DNA of 63,861 nucleotides from JAVKDP01 sp040222185 (GTDB lineage: Bacteria; Bacteroidota; Rhodothermia; Balneolales; Balneolaceae), in the NCBI GenBank assembly GCA_040222185.1, contig JAVKDP010000094.1:1-63861 (forward strand). The letters run 5' to 3'. A program made the position numbers and the translations under genes. Shown here piece by piece: positions 42,699 through 52,832 of this stretch; within the stretch, counting starts at the first letter, position 1; every line of letters begins with the position of its first letter. Below the pieces are notes generated by a model. It saw nothing but the letters and a program-made list of their open reading frames with translations. It ran no database searches and had not been told where the DNA came from.

Positions 42699-45600
42699 AT
42701 GAAATTTATTATACTTATAGCTATACCCTTTATTTATAATGATGTTATAGCTCAGAATTTCGAAGATGGATTTTCCGATGGTAACTTTACATCAAACCCG
42801 CCGTGGTCAGGAGATGTAGAGAATTTTTTAATATTCAATCTTGACGGCAATAATGTAATTCGATTGAATGATGACGAAGCTTCTATTTCATATCTCTCCA
42901 CCCCATCTAGCAATGTAATAGGTGAATGGGAGTTCTTTGTTCGAATAGATGGTAGTACTCCATCTAACAACAATAAAGCAGAAGTTGTAGTAATGAGTGA
43001 TAAAGCGGTATTAACTGATGTAGTTAACGGATATATGATCAGAGTTGGCGAAACAGGGGAAGACGTATTCAGACTTATAAGGCTGGACGAAGGAATAGAA
43101 ACTACAATCTTATCAGATACTACTAGTATAAAATCCTCAGGGGCGTATCGGGTGAGAGTACTTCGGGATGCTGGTGGATTATGGGAGCTGCAAGTTGGAG
43201 AAGGGTACAATGGCGAGCTAAAAAACTCAGGGAATACGGTAGTTGATAACACTTATGCTAAGAGCTCTTACTTCGGATTTAAGCTTACATATACAAGCAG
43301 CCGAACGGATGATTTTTATCTCGACTTTAAAATCGATGCATCTCCTGTTGTTATACATCCAGTGAACATCGAAAACTTCACTAGAATTAGTAAAACTGAA
43401 ATCGATCTGAGTTTTTCAAGAGAGATTAACTTTTCAGGGATTTCAACTTCCGATTTTATTCTGAATGAAAATACTAATCCAGAATCATTTTCCAGCCAGG
43501 GTAATGATGTTCTAAGATTGAAATTCAGTAGTTCTTTTAGAGGTGGAGAGAACTCTCTATTTGTAACGGGAATCGAATCCTTTAATAGCGATACAATACT
43601 AACTGACACAACGGTTACCTTTTTTGTATTCGATAGCTATGAAACAGGTGATATCATAATCAACGAGTTTCTAAAAGACCCACCGCCTGGTTCAGGGATT
43701 CCCGAATACATTGAGTTGCAGAATATTAGTTCAAAGTATCTGAACCTTAAAAGCTGGCTTATCGGAGATAATAAATCATTAACTCAAATCTCGGATATAG
43801 ATCAGGTAATCCACCCGGATAGTTTTCTTGTATTAACTACTGATCCAGTTGCTGTTAGTTCAGTTTTTGGAGAAGGTTTCTATTTAGACGTTTCATTACC
43901 TGCGCTCAATAATACAACTGATCAAATAAGGCTTTTCGATAGTTTAGGAGCCATAAGAGACTCCCTGGAATATGATACAGACTGGGGCGGAGTAGATGTA
44001 GCATTAGAACGAAGGTCAAAAAGTGTTTCCTCAGCGGAACGAGCAAATTGGGGAGATAGTCCATCTTTTAACTTTGGAACCCCGGGAAGAAAAAATGAAA
44101 TTGAACAGGATGCGATAGCTCCGTTTATAGAAAGCAGCTATTTGTTGAATGAAGAGACTATCATTTTGAAATACAATGAAGAAATTGTTCTTGAGCCTGC
44201 TTTAACCCGGGAAAACTATTCCATTTCAAATTTCAGAAGTATTGAAACAATTCATGTGCTATCAGATAGCGTTCGGCTATTGTTTTCTCCTGTACTTGAG
44301 GATGGTGAATCTGTCGAATTGATAGTCCAATATCAGGAAGATATTTTTGGGAATGCGAATGACACCAGTGGAGTAGTTGGCCATACATATATAAAAATTG
44401 AGAACGCAAGAAAAGGAGAAGTAGTAGTTAACGAAATCTTGTATCGTCGTAATGATGAACTATCTCCTGAATTTGTGGAGCTTTATAACCCTACAGATAA
44501 GAATTTTGATCTTTCAGGGTGGAAACTACTTGATGCATCAGGAAGAGGCGTGACTTTCTCTGAAGGCTATGTGTTGTCTTCAAAGGGGTATTTGGTAATA
44601 ACAGACAGGGAAGACTTTTCATATTCAATACCCAATGGAATATATCTTTCCGGCTTTCCTTCTCTGAATGATAATGGAGACCAAATACAGATCAAGAATC
44701 CGAAAGGAATAAGTATAGATAGCTTGTTTTATCTGGACGAATGGGGAGGAGACTTACCGGGAGTTTCTCTTGAACGCAAAGACCCTATATCAGCATCAAA
44801 TGACCCATCAAACTGGGTAACAAGTATAAATGAAATCGGATTTACTCCAGGTATTCAGAATTCAGTTTTTAAAGAGGATATTAATCCGCCAAGGATAATT
44901 TTTTCTACAAAGAAGGATACAATAGTATTAGTAGTGTTTTCGGAGTTCGTACGAATCACTAATGAAACAGAAGCTTTTGTAAATGGACAAGCTTCAATAG
45001 TAGTTCACTATGAAAGTTCGCAAGAAAACGAATTGCAGTTAAAGTGGATTCCTGTTTCGGATAAAAAATCTAAACTTGAAGTCTTGGATTCTAATTCAGA
45101 GGTAGTATTTACTAATCTAATGGATGTGAGAGGAAATAAAGCTTCAGAAGTCAGCTCTCTAATCTCTTTGCCTATTAGTAAGAGATCGGTCGTCATAAAC
45201 GAGATATTATATAATCCACTAGCTGATAATGATGATAATTTACCCGACCAGGCTGAATATATTGAGCTGTACAATCCAACCAATGCAGCTATCTCTCTAG
45301 AAGGACTAAGTTTACATGATGCACCAGACGAGGATGACGAAGTACGCAGTATTTTTCCGGTTTCTACACGCTATAAATGGATAGCGCCAGGTGCTTACTT
45401 CCTGATTTATTCAGAAGATGAATCCGGTTTTTTTGAAGAAAGTAAAATAGCCCGATACTTTGGGATTGAAGAACAATCAGGTCAATTTACCATGCGTGCA
45501 GATCGCTCAAGCTTAAGCCTGGCTTCAAGTGGCGATGCGATTTATATAGCAGATAGTACAGGCAATGTTATCGATTCAGTGTTTTATGATGAGAATTGGC

Positions 45601-46082
45601 AAAACCCGAATGTATTCGATACTGATGGAGTAGCATTGGAGCGTATTGATCCAAACGGCCCAAGCGATTCAGCATCCAATTGGAGCTCGAGTACTCATCC
45701 AAGTGGTGGCACTCCAATCATTGAGAACTCTATTTTTCAGGAGGCTGGTTCATTTCCAGAGGATATTGGGATTAGTTTTTCCACGAATCCGTTTTCTCCT
45801 GACGGAGATGGTTTCGAGGACAACCTGTTTATTAATTATAAACTGGAAGCTGCCGATTACTTACTTAGGGTTCGTATTTTTGATCGTTACGGAAGACGGG
45901 TACGAGAACTCACAAGCGGAACACAGGCAGGTTTTGAAGGCTCTCTAACCTGGGACGGTTTAACCGATGACAGACGTAAGAACAGGGTAGGTATTTATAT
46001 TGTTTTATTTGAAGCCTATAACAGCACCAGTGGTAAAAACAGAACTTTTAAAGAGACCGTTGTTTTAGCAAGAATGTTTTAA
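42699..46082 (+). CDS. Surface protein with three lamin-tail domains, Ig-like modules and FlgD-like C-terminus
   Basis: 1127 residues. The signal peptide ends 'DVIAQ' near 19. A concanavalin-like beta domain (about 20-210) is followed by three lamin-tail domains opening with 'IINEFLKDPPPGSGIPEYIE' (325), 'VVVNEILYRRNDELSPEFVE' (572) and 'VVINEILYNPLADNDDN' (830). SbsA-like Ig modules sit between them ('PFIESSYLLNEETIILKYNEEI', core 'ETIILKYNEEIVL'). The last 90 residues are a FlgD-type Ig fold ('NPFSPDGDGFEDNLFINY', 'GSLTWDGLTD', 'GIYIVLFEAY') with a T9SS/CHU_C-like calcium-type PDGDG loop. It is probably exported and cell-surface bound; the role is adhesion or nuclease-like by lamin-tail association, unproved. 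The start is ATG 42699. Confidence 0.85.
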   Translation: MKFIILIAIPFIYNDVIAQNFEDGFSDGNFTSNPPWSGDVENFLIFNLDGNNVIRLNDDEASISYLSTPSSNVIGEWEFFVRIDGSTPSNNNKAEVVVMSDKAVLTDVVNGYMIRVGETGEDVFRLIRLDEGIETTILSDTTSIKSSGAYRVRVLRDAGGLWELQVGEGYNGELKNSGNTVVDNTYAKSSYFGFKLTYTSSRTDDFYLDFKIDASPVVIHPVNIENFTRISKTEIDLSFSREINFSGISTSDFILNENTNPESFSSQGNDVLRLKFSSSFRGGENSLFVTGIESFNSDTILTDTTVTFFVFDSYETGDIIINEFLKDPPPGSGIPEYIELQNISSKYLNLKSWLIGDNKSLTQISDIDQVIHPDSFLVLTTDPVAVSSVFGEGFYLDVSLPALNNTTDQIRLFDSLGAIRDSLEYDTDWGGVDVALERRSKSVSSAERANWGDSPSFNFGTPGRKNEIEQDAIAPFIESSYLLNEETIILKYNEEIVLEPALTRENYSISNFRSIETIHVLSDSVRLLFSPVLEDGESVELIVQYQEDIFGNANDTSGVVGHTYIKIENARKGEVVVNEILYRRNDELSPEFVELYNPTDKNFDLSGWKLLDASGRGVTFSEGYVLSSKGYLVITDREDFSYSIPNGIYLSGFPSLNDNGDQIQIKNPKGISIDSLFYLDEWGGDLPGVSLERKDPISASNDPSNWVTSINEIGFTPGIQNSVFKEDINPPRIIFSTKKDTIVLVVFSEFVRITNETEAFVNGQASIVVHYESSQENELQLKWIPVSDKKSKLEVLDSNSEVVFTNLMDVRGNKASEVSSLISLPISKRSVVINEILYNPLADNDDNLPDQAEYIELYNPTNAAISLEGLSLHDAPDEDDEVRSIFPVSTRYKWIAPGAYFLIYSEDESGFFEESKIARYFGIEEQSGQFTMRADRSSLSLASSGDAIYIADSTGNVIDSVFYDENWQNPNVFDTDGVALERIDPNGPSDSASNWSSSTHPSGGTPIIENSIFQEAGSFPEDIGISFSTNPFSPDGDGFEDNLFINYKLEAADYLLRVRIFDRYGRRVRELTSGTQAGFEGSLTWDGLTDDRRKNRVGIYIVLFEAYNSTSGKNRTFKETVVLARMF

Positions 46083-46190
46083 GTCTCCAATGCTACAGTT
46101 AACTAAAGGTTTTTCAACAAGACTTAAGTAACAAAACGGGCTGGGTTTTCTTTTTTATAGACACTAAACCTAAAGAAAACAAGAGAAAAT

Positions 46191-47357
46191 ATGAGAACAC
46201 AAAAAAACAGCCTTGTTGCATGCGCAATCTTAAGCTTCATTCTTTTCGCTGCCTGCCAGTCGAATGTGAGCGATCCCGGAACAAATGAACCATCTGGTAT
46301 TCCGATAACCGAGGATGTGACTAAAATGAAACAGCAACTCATTGATGAGGGTTTTCCCGAAGATTTAATCGTAACCAGGGAAGAATCATTTCTTATCGAC
46401 GGAGATATTGTAATTCCATTTAGCCACTTCGATGAGCCCAAGAATCCCGGGCCTGTAGTTTCGCAGGCACATGATAATCGGTTCGTTTCAGCACCTAATC
46501 AATCTAATATAACCATAGGAGTTACGAACCTGTTGGTTGAGATAGAGTGGGACAGGTCTATCGACAATGCTATAACGAAATGGAACCAGATGGGAAGTGG
46601 AGTAACCTTTACACGGGTTTTTACAGGTAACCCGGCTGACTCTGATATTGATATCACCTTCCTGAATTTAAACAGCCCGGGTATATTAGCGGATGCTACA
46701 TTTCCTAATCCAAATACAGGTATGCCGGGACCACTTATTAAGGTGAATACCGGGTTTTCCAATCATACTTTAACAGAAAATATGAAGCTACATGCTATGA
46801 TGCACGAGATAGGGCATACGGTGGGGTTAAGGCACACGAACTGGCAGTCGCGGGGTGAGATTCCGGGAGCTACTACCATATCGTGTACCCCAAACGGGGA
46901 TAGCAGTTCTATTATGAATGGCGGTATAACGAATAGTGAAGACATCGATTTTTCTTTTTATGATAATGTAGCTGCTCATGTACTATATCCCGTCTCATTA
47001 GGTACGCCGGTAATTGGAGGAAGCGCACAAGAATTCACAGATAAGGCTATAGTTGACTTAACTCTTTCATTTAACCCATGGAGGGTAGGCACAGCCACTG
47101 TAGAAGCAAAGAAAGATAACGGCTTTTGGATAATAGTTGATCAGCCCAGTGTAATATCAGGTTCTTCCTCAGTAACAGTACCTGATGATTTGTTTTTATC
47201 TCCGTTTGAGAATACTTCGGGAACATATTCTTTCAGGACTAAACAAACGGTTTGCTCGAATACGGGTCAGGTATCTTCATACAGTAACCCGATCTCATTT
47301 ATATTTAATTTTAACGCCGGGTGCCCTCCAGGAATGCCTTGTGGTGGAGGTTTTTAA
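46191..47357 (+). CDS. M57-type HEIGH zinc metalloprotease, lipoprotein
   Basis: 388 residues. A lipoprotein signal ends at 'LFAAC' (Cys near 22). Residues 60-265 form a matrixin-like metzincin domain: 'MMHEIGHTVGLRHTNW' near 200-215 is the HExxHxxGxxH zinc motif and 'SSIMNGG' near 242 is the Met-turn. The HEIGH variant matches peptidase family M57. A beta domain fills 275-375, and the tail 'GCPPGMPCGGGF' is cysteine- and glycine-rich. It is a probable secreted or surface protease; the propeptide-like part 'IPITEDVTKMKQQLIDEGFPEDLIV' (core 'LIDEGFPEDLIV') may keep it latent. It ends at a strong terminator. Confidence 0.87.
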   Translation: MRTQKNSLVACAILSFILFAACQSNVSDPGTNEPSGIPITEDVTKMKQQLIDEGFPEDLIVTREESFLIDGDIVIPFSHFDEPKNPGPVVSQAHDNRFVSAPNQSNITIGVTNLLVEIEWDRSIDNAITKWNQMGSGVTFTRVFTGNPADSDIDITFLNLNSPGILADATFPNPNTGMPGPLIKVNTGFSNHTLTENMKLHAMMHEIGHTVGLRHTNWQSRGEIPGATTISCTPNGDSSSIMNGGITNSEDIDFSFYDNVAAHVLYPVSLGTPVIGGSAQEFTDKAIVDLTLSFNPWRVGTATVEAKKDNGFWIIVDQPSVISGSSSVTVPDDLFLSPFENTSGTYSFRTKQTVCSNTGQVSSYSNPISFIFNFNAGCPPGMPCGGGF

Positions 47358-47380
47358 TTCTGTACCTGATACGCTTCAAG

Positions 47381-47409
47381 AAACTCTGCCTATATGGGCA
47401 GAGTTTTTT
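47381..47409 (+). terminator. Intrinsic terminator between convergent genes
   Basis: AAACTCTGCC (47381-47390) pairs perfectly with GGCAGAGTTT (47397-47406) around TATATG and leads into a T run (47404-47409). It lies between the metalloprotease stop and the end of the TonB-receptor gene, and serves the plus strand. Confidence 0.93.
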
Positions 47410-47420
47410 CTGGCTTTTTA

Positions 47421-49499
47421 TTATAACCGATACTTAAGCCTGAACCCCGCAAACCAGTTGCGTTCAGGGGCTGGCTGGTAATAGCGGCCTCCAAAGGCGT
47501 TGATATCAAAGCCGCGGCTGTAGCGTTCGTCCAACAGGTTATCAATTCCGAAGTAACCGTCAAACAGGATCTTGTTAGAAAGCTCTGATTTCCAGCCAAT
47601 TTTGGTTTGCACCAGCTGGTAGGCGTCGGTGTAGAGGGAGTTGTCATCTTCTAAAGGAATTTCATCCGTATAGTTGTAGGAAAGGTTTCCATAAAAGCCC
47701 GGCCCGGTTACTATATCTAATGAAGCAAACAAGGTATGAGGCGCCACACCTGTTAATTCATTGCCTGAGAAATCTCCATCACTGGTGTTGTAGTCATCAA
47801 ATTCAAAGTTATGGAAGGTGTAAGCGGTAGAGAGTTGTGCTCTTCGTAAAAAGCCGGAGTAGTTATCCACGAGCAGGTAATTGGCATTTAATTCAAAGCC
47901 GTTCTGGTTGGTGCTTCCTGCATTCCTGAACAGGGCTGTCCCGCGTTCGGATTGTTGTTGAATGATGGACTCTTTGAGCTGTAAGAAAAATACAACGGCA
48001 TCAAAGCCGAGCCTGCCTTCCATGGCATTTCCACGAAGCCCGATTTCGTAGTTAATTCCGCGTTCGGCTTCCAGGTCCAGGTTAATGCTTCCTTCATTGG
48101 TACGAACTTCGTCAATGGTAGGAGGAGAGAAGCCTGCACTGATGCTGGCATGGGCAGTAAGTGAGGGATTAAGTTTCTTTGCCAGGCCAATACGCGGTAC
48201 AAATTGGGGGTCAAAGTTCCGCTTAAATTCCCCAGTCACTCCATCGTCTTCAAAAGATACCAGGCGGTTGATATCATATTTCAGGCTGTTAAAACTGATG
48301 CCCCCGGTAAGAAACCAGTCGTAGGCAAAATCAACCTGCGCACTGGCAAAGATGAGCATGGATTGCACTTTTAATTCGTCATCAAAATTGAGAGAATCGG
48401 ATTGCCCTGCATTATTCTGGAAGTTACGGGAGGCATAGCTGGACGACTGCATCTCGGTTCCGGCTACAAGTTTAGCACGCTGACTCCCAATTTGGGTATC
48501 ATACATGTAAACAGACCGGAAGCCACCACTTTTGCGGCTGTCAATTTTATAGTCAAAGTTAAACGGGTTTTCGAAATCACTGAAGGAACCAAAAGCAGAA
48601 GCTTCGTTTAAAAGCTTATCGGTTACTTGGTAAGTATGCATAAGGCCGAGTAATAGGGATTCCTGCTTAATACTGGCGTTGGATTCTACACTGCCCTGTA
48701 CAAATGGATTACCAGGGCGAGCCTGGCCTGGATCTGTTTCAAACTGGGTGAGGTTCAATCCTCCCGGTATGCCATAGTTTAAATCGGAGTAAAGTACATT
48801 GGCGGAGAGTTCTCTTCCTTCCATGTATTCTACTTTTCCGGAGATTTCAGCAACCCTGCGATCTAAAAAGGACTGTTCTCTATGCCCGTCGGAATGGTTT
48901 TCAGCATACTTAAAAGAGATAGAACCTTTGTCCAGTTTTTCGTGGTATCCAAGATCGTACCGGATAGTCTCAAATGAACCGACGGTTAGCCCGGAAGTAA
49001 GTTCAGTGTTTAAAACAGGGGCGTTGCTCTGCATAAGGAGTGTTCCCCCGTTTCCGGCACCATATACACTGCCTGAAGGCCCTTTGATTACTTCTACCTG
49101 CTGCATATTAGTAACATCAAGCAGGTTCAGGAAGGTACTTCCTGTAGGTTCAGTGAGCGGAATACCATTCCAGTAAATCTTGACGTTTCGTATTCCGAAT
49201 GGTGAGCGTAGCGAACTCCCGCGAATAGAGATGCGGTAACTTCCCGGCGCGCGCTCTTCCATACGAACTCCGGCTACGGTATTTAACCCATAGAGGAGGG
49301 AAGAGTTATCAAGGCCCGAAATCCGCTCTGCCCGTATAAAGGAGATGCTTCCCGGTGTTTCAAGAATACTTCGGTTACCCTGGTAGCCTACTACTACCAA
49401 TTTATCCAGCTCAGCTGAAAGAGTATCGATACTGGTTTGTGCAAGGGCGCTCTGAGTTGTAAAGAGCAAAAAGACGAATAGAGAACATTTTTTTATCAT
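47421..49499 (-). CDS. TonB-dependent outer-membrane receptor
   Basis: 692 residues from ATG (start complement at 49497-49499); a TTG three codons earlier is less likely. A signal peptide ends 'QSALAQ' near 21. The plug domain has 'ILETPGSISFIRAERI' near 46, 'RISIRGSSLRSPFGIRNVKI' and 'VEVIKGPSGSVYGAGNGGTL' (core 'VEVIKGPSGSVYGAG', near 131). The barrel follows with many 'aromatic-x-aromatic' strand ends and closes at 'WFAGFRLKYRL'. It imports a siderophore, metal chelate or oligomer with TonB energy; ligand unknown, since no SusD partner or transporter gene lies next to it. Confidence 0.93.
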   Translation of the reverse strand: MIKKCSLFVFLLFTTQSALAQTSIDTLSAELDKLVVVGYQGNRSILETPGSISFIRAERISGLDNSSLLYGLNTVAGVRMEERAPGSYRISIRGSSLRSPFGIRNVKIYWNGIPLTEPTGSTFLNLLDVTNMQQVEVIKGPSGSVYGAGNGGTLLMQSNAPVLNTELTSGLTVGSFETIRYDLGYHEKLDKGSISFKYAENHSDGHREQSFLDRRVAEISGKVEYMEGRELSANVLYSDLNYGIPGGLNLTQFETDPGQARPGNPFVQGSVESNASIKQESLLLGLMHTYQVTDKLLNEASAFGSFSDFENPFNFDYKIDSRKSGGFRSVYMYDTQIGSQRAKLVAGTEMQSSSYASRNFQNNAGQSDSLNFDDELKVQSMLIFASAQVDFAYDWFLTGGISFNSLKYDINRLVSFEDDGVTGEFKRNFDPQFVPRIGLAKKLNPSLTAHASISAGFSPPTIDEVRTNEGSINLDLEAERGINYEIGLRGNAMEGRLGFDAVVFFLQLKESIIQQQSERGTALFRNAGSTNQNGFELNANYLLVDNYSGFLRRAQLSTAYTFHNFEFDDYNTSDGDFSGNELTGVAPHTLFASLDIVTGPGFYGNLSYNYTDEIPLEDDNSLYTDAYQLVQTKIGWKSELSNKILFDGYFGIDNLLDERYSRGFDINAFGGRYYQPAPERNWFAGFRLKYRL

Positions 49500-49581
49500 G
49501 GGGAACAAACTACGAAGGCTGGAATAAAGTTTTAAAGAAATGAATACATTACTTTACAATTGAACGTTCTAAAGAAATATT

Positions 49582-50388
49582 TTGAGTACAAGTAAACAGG
49601 CACCTATTGGGATTTTTGATTCGGGTATTGGTGGATTAACCGTAGCCAAAGCGGTTATGAAAGCTTTGCCGGGTGAAGATATTATTTATTTCGGAGATAC
49701 TGCACGTGTTCCCTATGGTATTAAATCAGAGGAAACGGTTCGCGCCTATGCACTTCAGATCACTGATTTTCTTTTGAATAAAGGGGTGAAGATGATCCTG
49801 ATTGCCTGTAATACCGTTTCGGCTTCTGCAAAAAATGAGATTTTAAAAGCTGCGAAGGATATCCCGGTACTGGATGTAATAAGCTCAGGAACAGAAGTTG
49901 CCTTACACGACCCGAGTCATGAGCATATAGGGGTAATCGGAACCCTGGCAACCGTAAACTCCAAAGCGTACGTAAAAGCTATTCAAAAAGAAGATTCCAG
50001 AATCAATGTAACCCAACAAGCCTGCCCGTTGCTGGTTCCGCTAGCTGAAGAAGGATGGATTGATAATGAGGTTGCGCGGCAAACACTGACTAATTACCTG
50101 GGTGTATTTGATGATAAAGAGATCGATGCTCTCATATTAGGGTGTACTCATTACCCGCTGTTTAAGGAAGTGATTCCGGGAATACTTAAGAATAACCAGG
50201 TTCATATAATCGATTCTGCTGAGTCGATTGCCAACACAGCTAAAGAGAAGCTGGAAGCACTTCAGAGTTTAAATTCCAAAGGCGGAAGCTTCGAATGTTT
50301 TGTGAGCGACCGCCCTCAACGCTTCCAGGAATTGGCAGAACGGTTTTTAGGAAGACCCGTTTCAGAGATCAAAATCATCGATTTATAA
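49582..50388 (+). CDS. murI: Glutamate racemase
   Basis: 268 residues. It makes D-glutamate for peptidoglycan. The active-site cysteines lie in 'IACNTVSASAKNE' near 74 and 'LGCTHYPLFKEV' near 188, and the substrate-binding 'IGIFDSGIGGLTVAKAV' starts at residue 8, with 'YFGDTARVPYG' near 36. It starts with TTG and a weak purine stretch (AAAGAAA) before it. It is divergent from the TonB receptor and about 90 bases before the DPP-IV gene. Confidence 0.97.
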   Translation: MSTSKQAPIGIFDSGIGGLTVAKAVMKALPGEDIIYFGDTARVPYGIKSEETVRAYALQITDFLLNKGVKMILIACNTVSASAKNEILKAAKDIPVLDVISSGTEVALHDPSHEHIGVIGTLATVNSKAYVKAIQKEDSRINVTQQACPLLVPLAEEGWIDNEVARQTLTNYLGVFDDKEIDALILGCTHYPLFKEVIPGILKNNQVHIIDSAESIANTAKEKLEALQSLNSKGGSFECFVSDRPQRFQELAERFLGRPVSEIKIIDL

Positions 50389-50478
50389 ACTAAAGAGCAC
50401 TATTTACTTATTTTGATTTAGACTTTGTTCGGAAGTGCTATATCTTGAGGGGCTCTCAAAAAAAAGAATAAAATTTTT

Positions 50479-52761
50479 ATGAAAAGATCATTCAGTTTTA
50501 CACTAATCCTTCTATTAACCCTGCTCATATCGAGTGAAGGATTCGCACAGAAATCAGGGTTAGAACTTTATTCCGAAATGGGCGACCGCAGCTTTATTGG
50601 TTTTGAAGGTTCATCCAGGATTTCATGGCTACCCGGTAACATGGGATACATGGAAACAGAGAAAGCCGAAGACGGAAATACTACCTTTTTCAAAGTTAAC
50701 CCTGCCAATGAAAAGCGTTCAGATCTTTTTGACCGAAGACAGGTTTCAGCGATAATTGATCAGTTCAATAGCAGTACCGGTTCTTCTGTTACAGGTTTAC
50801 CATTTTCAAATTTCAGTTATGTAATGGATAATGAGTCCATCTTTTTTACTGCTGAGGGTACCGACTTTGTATTCCATCTGAAGGACAGAGAGCTTAGAAA
50901 ACTCTTTAAGCCTGAAATTGAGCGTATGCCATATGATGATGAGCTTATGAGAGTGATGTCCAGAAGCCAGCTATGGAATGGAACCTATTCTCATGACTAT
51001 AGCCAGTTTGCCTATGTAAAAGGCTACGATATCTACGTGGTAGATACAGAGACTAAGGAAGAGAAAAGGCTTACCTACGGTAGCGAAGAGCAAATGAATG
51101 GAAAGCCAAGCTGGGTGTATCCCGAGGAATTTGGACAGCGCGAAGCGTACTGGTTTTCTCCTGATGATTCCAAGATTGCGTACCTGCAATACAATGAAAC
51201 GTATGTATTCCAATATCCTGTGATTCATGAGATGGATTTCGAAGCAGGCCTTGAACTAATGAGATATCCTAAAGCAGGTGAGCCAAACCCGACTGTAAAG
51301 CTGTTTATTGTAGATATTGAATCTGGTGAGGTAGAGCAAGTTCCGACAAACAGTGACCCTGATACTTATATCGTTCGCCCGATTTGGAGAAATAATGGTC
51401 AGGAACTCACATTCAGAAGACTAAACAGGCAACAGAATCACCTTGAATTCCTGGCTTATGACCTTGATTCGAAAACGGTTCGTACTATTTTCGAGGAAAG
51501 AGAAGATGCCTATATCAGCCTTCATGACAATTTCATTCAACTGGAAGATAACGAGACTTTTATCTGGACTTCGGAAGTAAGCGGATACAATCACATCTAT
51601 CATTACAACTTTGATGGCACCCTGATTAACCAGGTTACTAAAGGTGAGTGGCCGGTAGGCAATATTGTGAACGTAGATCAAAAGGGTAAAAAGATCTATT
51701 TCACGGCTTATCAGAACATGGGCCTTGACCGATATTTCTATGTGATCAACTTTGATGGAAAGAAACAAAAGCAGCTTAATGAAAAGCCGGGAAGGCATAG
51801 CATTAGCATGAATGAAGGAGCCAAGTATTATGTAAGCAGCTTCTCTTCTTTTGATGACCCGTTTGAGGCCAACCTGTATTCTGCAAATGGCAAGAAGATT
51901 CGTGGATTGATGTCTTCAAATATTGAAAACATAGAAGAAAACAATCTTCAGAAGCCGGAAGTATTTAACTTTAAAGCAGCTGATGGCACTACTGATCTGG
52001 TTGGTTTGGTATATAAGCCAGTAGATTTTGATCCTAATAAAAAATACCCGGTGCTATTACCATTGTATGGTGGTCCTGAATCACAGGATGTTTCGAATAC
52101 TTATAAGTCTGGTGATACTTATCAGCGACTTGCACAACTTGGTTTTATTGTAGTAAGGGCAAATTACCGCGGCTCCGGAAACAGGGGTAAGGAATTTGCA
52201 ACGCTACATTATGGCCGACTTGGCACACTCGAAATTGACGATTATGCTACTGCTGTTCAGGAAATCACAAAACGTTCTTATGCTGATGAAGAAAGAGTTG
52301 GTGTGTTTGGACATTCCTACGGTGGTTACAGTACATCTCTGCTAATGCTCCGTTACCCGGAAATATTCCATGTTGGAGTAGCCGGAGCGCCTGTAACGGA
52401 TTGGAGAAGTTATGATACTATCTACACCGAAAGATATATGAATACTCCCCAGGAAAACCAGGAAGGGTATGATGTAGGATCTGCTATGAAATACGCTGAA
52501 AACCTTAAAGGGAAACTTCTGCTAGTTCATGGAACCATTGATAACAATGTGCACCCGGCAAATACTATACAATTAGCGGATGCATTGATAAAGGCGGATA
52601 AGAAATTCGATTTAATGATGTACCCGGATAACAGACATGGAATTCGTGGAGCTCATGGCAGGCATTACAGCAAGCTGAGATTGAATTATCTGATCGAAAA
52701 CCTGCAACCGGATATCACGATTTCCGGCGAGATTGATGCTGACCTGACCTGGTCGAACTAA
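50479..52761 (+). CDS. S9 family peptidase (dipeptidyl-peptidase IV type)
   Basis: 760 residues. The signal peptide ends 'SEGFAQ' near 24. An N-terminal beta-propeller (about 40-500) carries the substrate-amine binding pair in 'WVYPEEFGQREAYWFSPD' near 213. The alpha/beta-hydrolase domain has Ser613 ('GHSYGGYS'), Asp688 ('GTIDNNVHP') and His720 ('NRHGIRG'). It removes X-Pro dipeptides from peptides in the periplasm. A TATCTTGA box about 35 bases upstream may be its promoter. A bidirectional terminator separates it from the convergent GH9 gene. Confidence 0.95.
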   Translation: MKRSFSFTLILLLTLLISSEGFAQKSGLELYSEMGDRSFIGFEGSSRISWLPGNMGYMETEKAEDGNTTFFKVNPANEKRSDLFDRRQVSAIIDQFNSSTGSSVTGLPFSNFSYVMDNESIFFTAEGTDFVFHLKDRELRKLFKPEIERMPYDDELMRVMSRSQLWNGTYSHDYSQFAYVKGYDIYVVDTETKEEKRLTYGSEEQMNGKPSWVYPEEFGQREAYWFSPDDSKIAYLQYNETYVFQYPVIHEMDFEAGLELMRYPKAGEPNPTVKLFIVDIESGEVEQVPTNSDPDTYIVRPIWRNNGQELTFRRLNRQQNHLEFLAYDLDSKTVRTIFEEREDAYISLHDNFIQLEDNETFIWTSEVSGYNHIYHYNFDGTLINQVTKGEWPVGNIVNVDQKGKKIYFTAYQNMGLDRYFYVINFDGKKQKQLNEKPGRHSISMNEGAKYYVSSFSSFDDPFEANLYSANGKKIRGLMSSNIENIEENNLQKPEVFNFKAADGTTDLVGLVYKPVDFDPNKKYPVLLPLYGGPESQDVSNTYKSGDTYQRLAQLGFIVVRANYRGSGNRGKEFATLHYGRLGTLEIDDYATAVQEITKRSYADEERVGVFGHSYGGYSTSLLMLRYPEIFHVGVAGAPVTDWRSYDTIYTERYMNTPQENQEGYDVGSAMKYAENLKGKLLLVHGTIDNNVHPANTIQLADALIKADKKFDLMMYPDNRHGIRGAHGRHYSKLRLNYLIENLQPDITISGEIDADLTWSN

Positions 52762-52778
52762 TCTGACTTACATTAAAT

Positions 52779-52817
52779 AAAAAAGGCTGCCTTTAGAATC
52801 TAAGGGCAGCCTTTTTT
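52779..52817. terminator. Bidirectional intrinsic terminator
   Basis: AAAAAAGGCTGCC (52779-52791) pairs with GGCAGCCTTTTTT (52805-52817). A-rich and T-rich ends on both sides let it work for the peptidase gene on the plus strand and for the GH9 gene on the minus strand, which converge here. Confidence 0.93.
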
Positions 52818-52832
52818 TGTAGTAATCACTTA

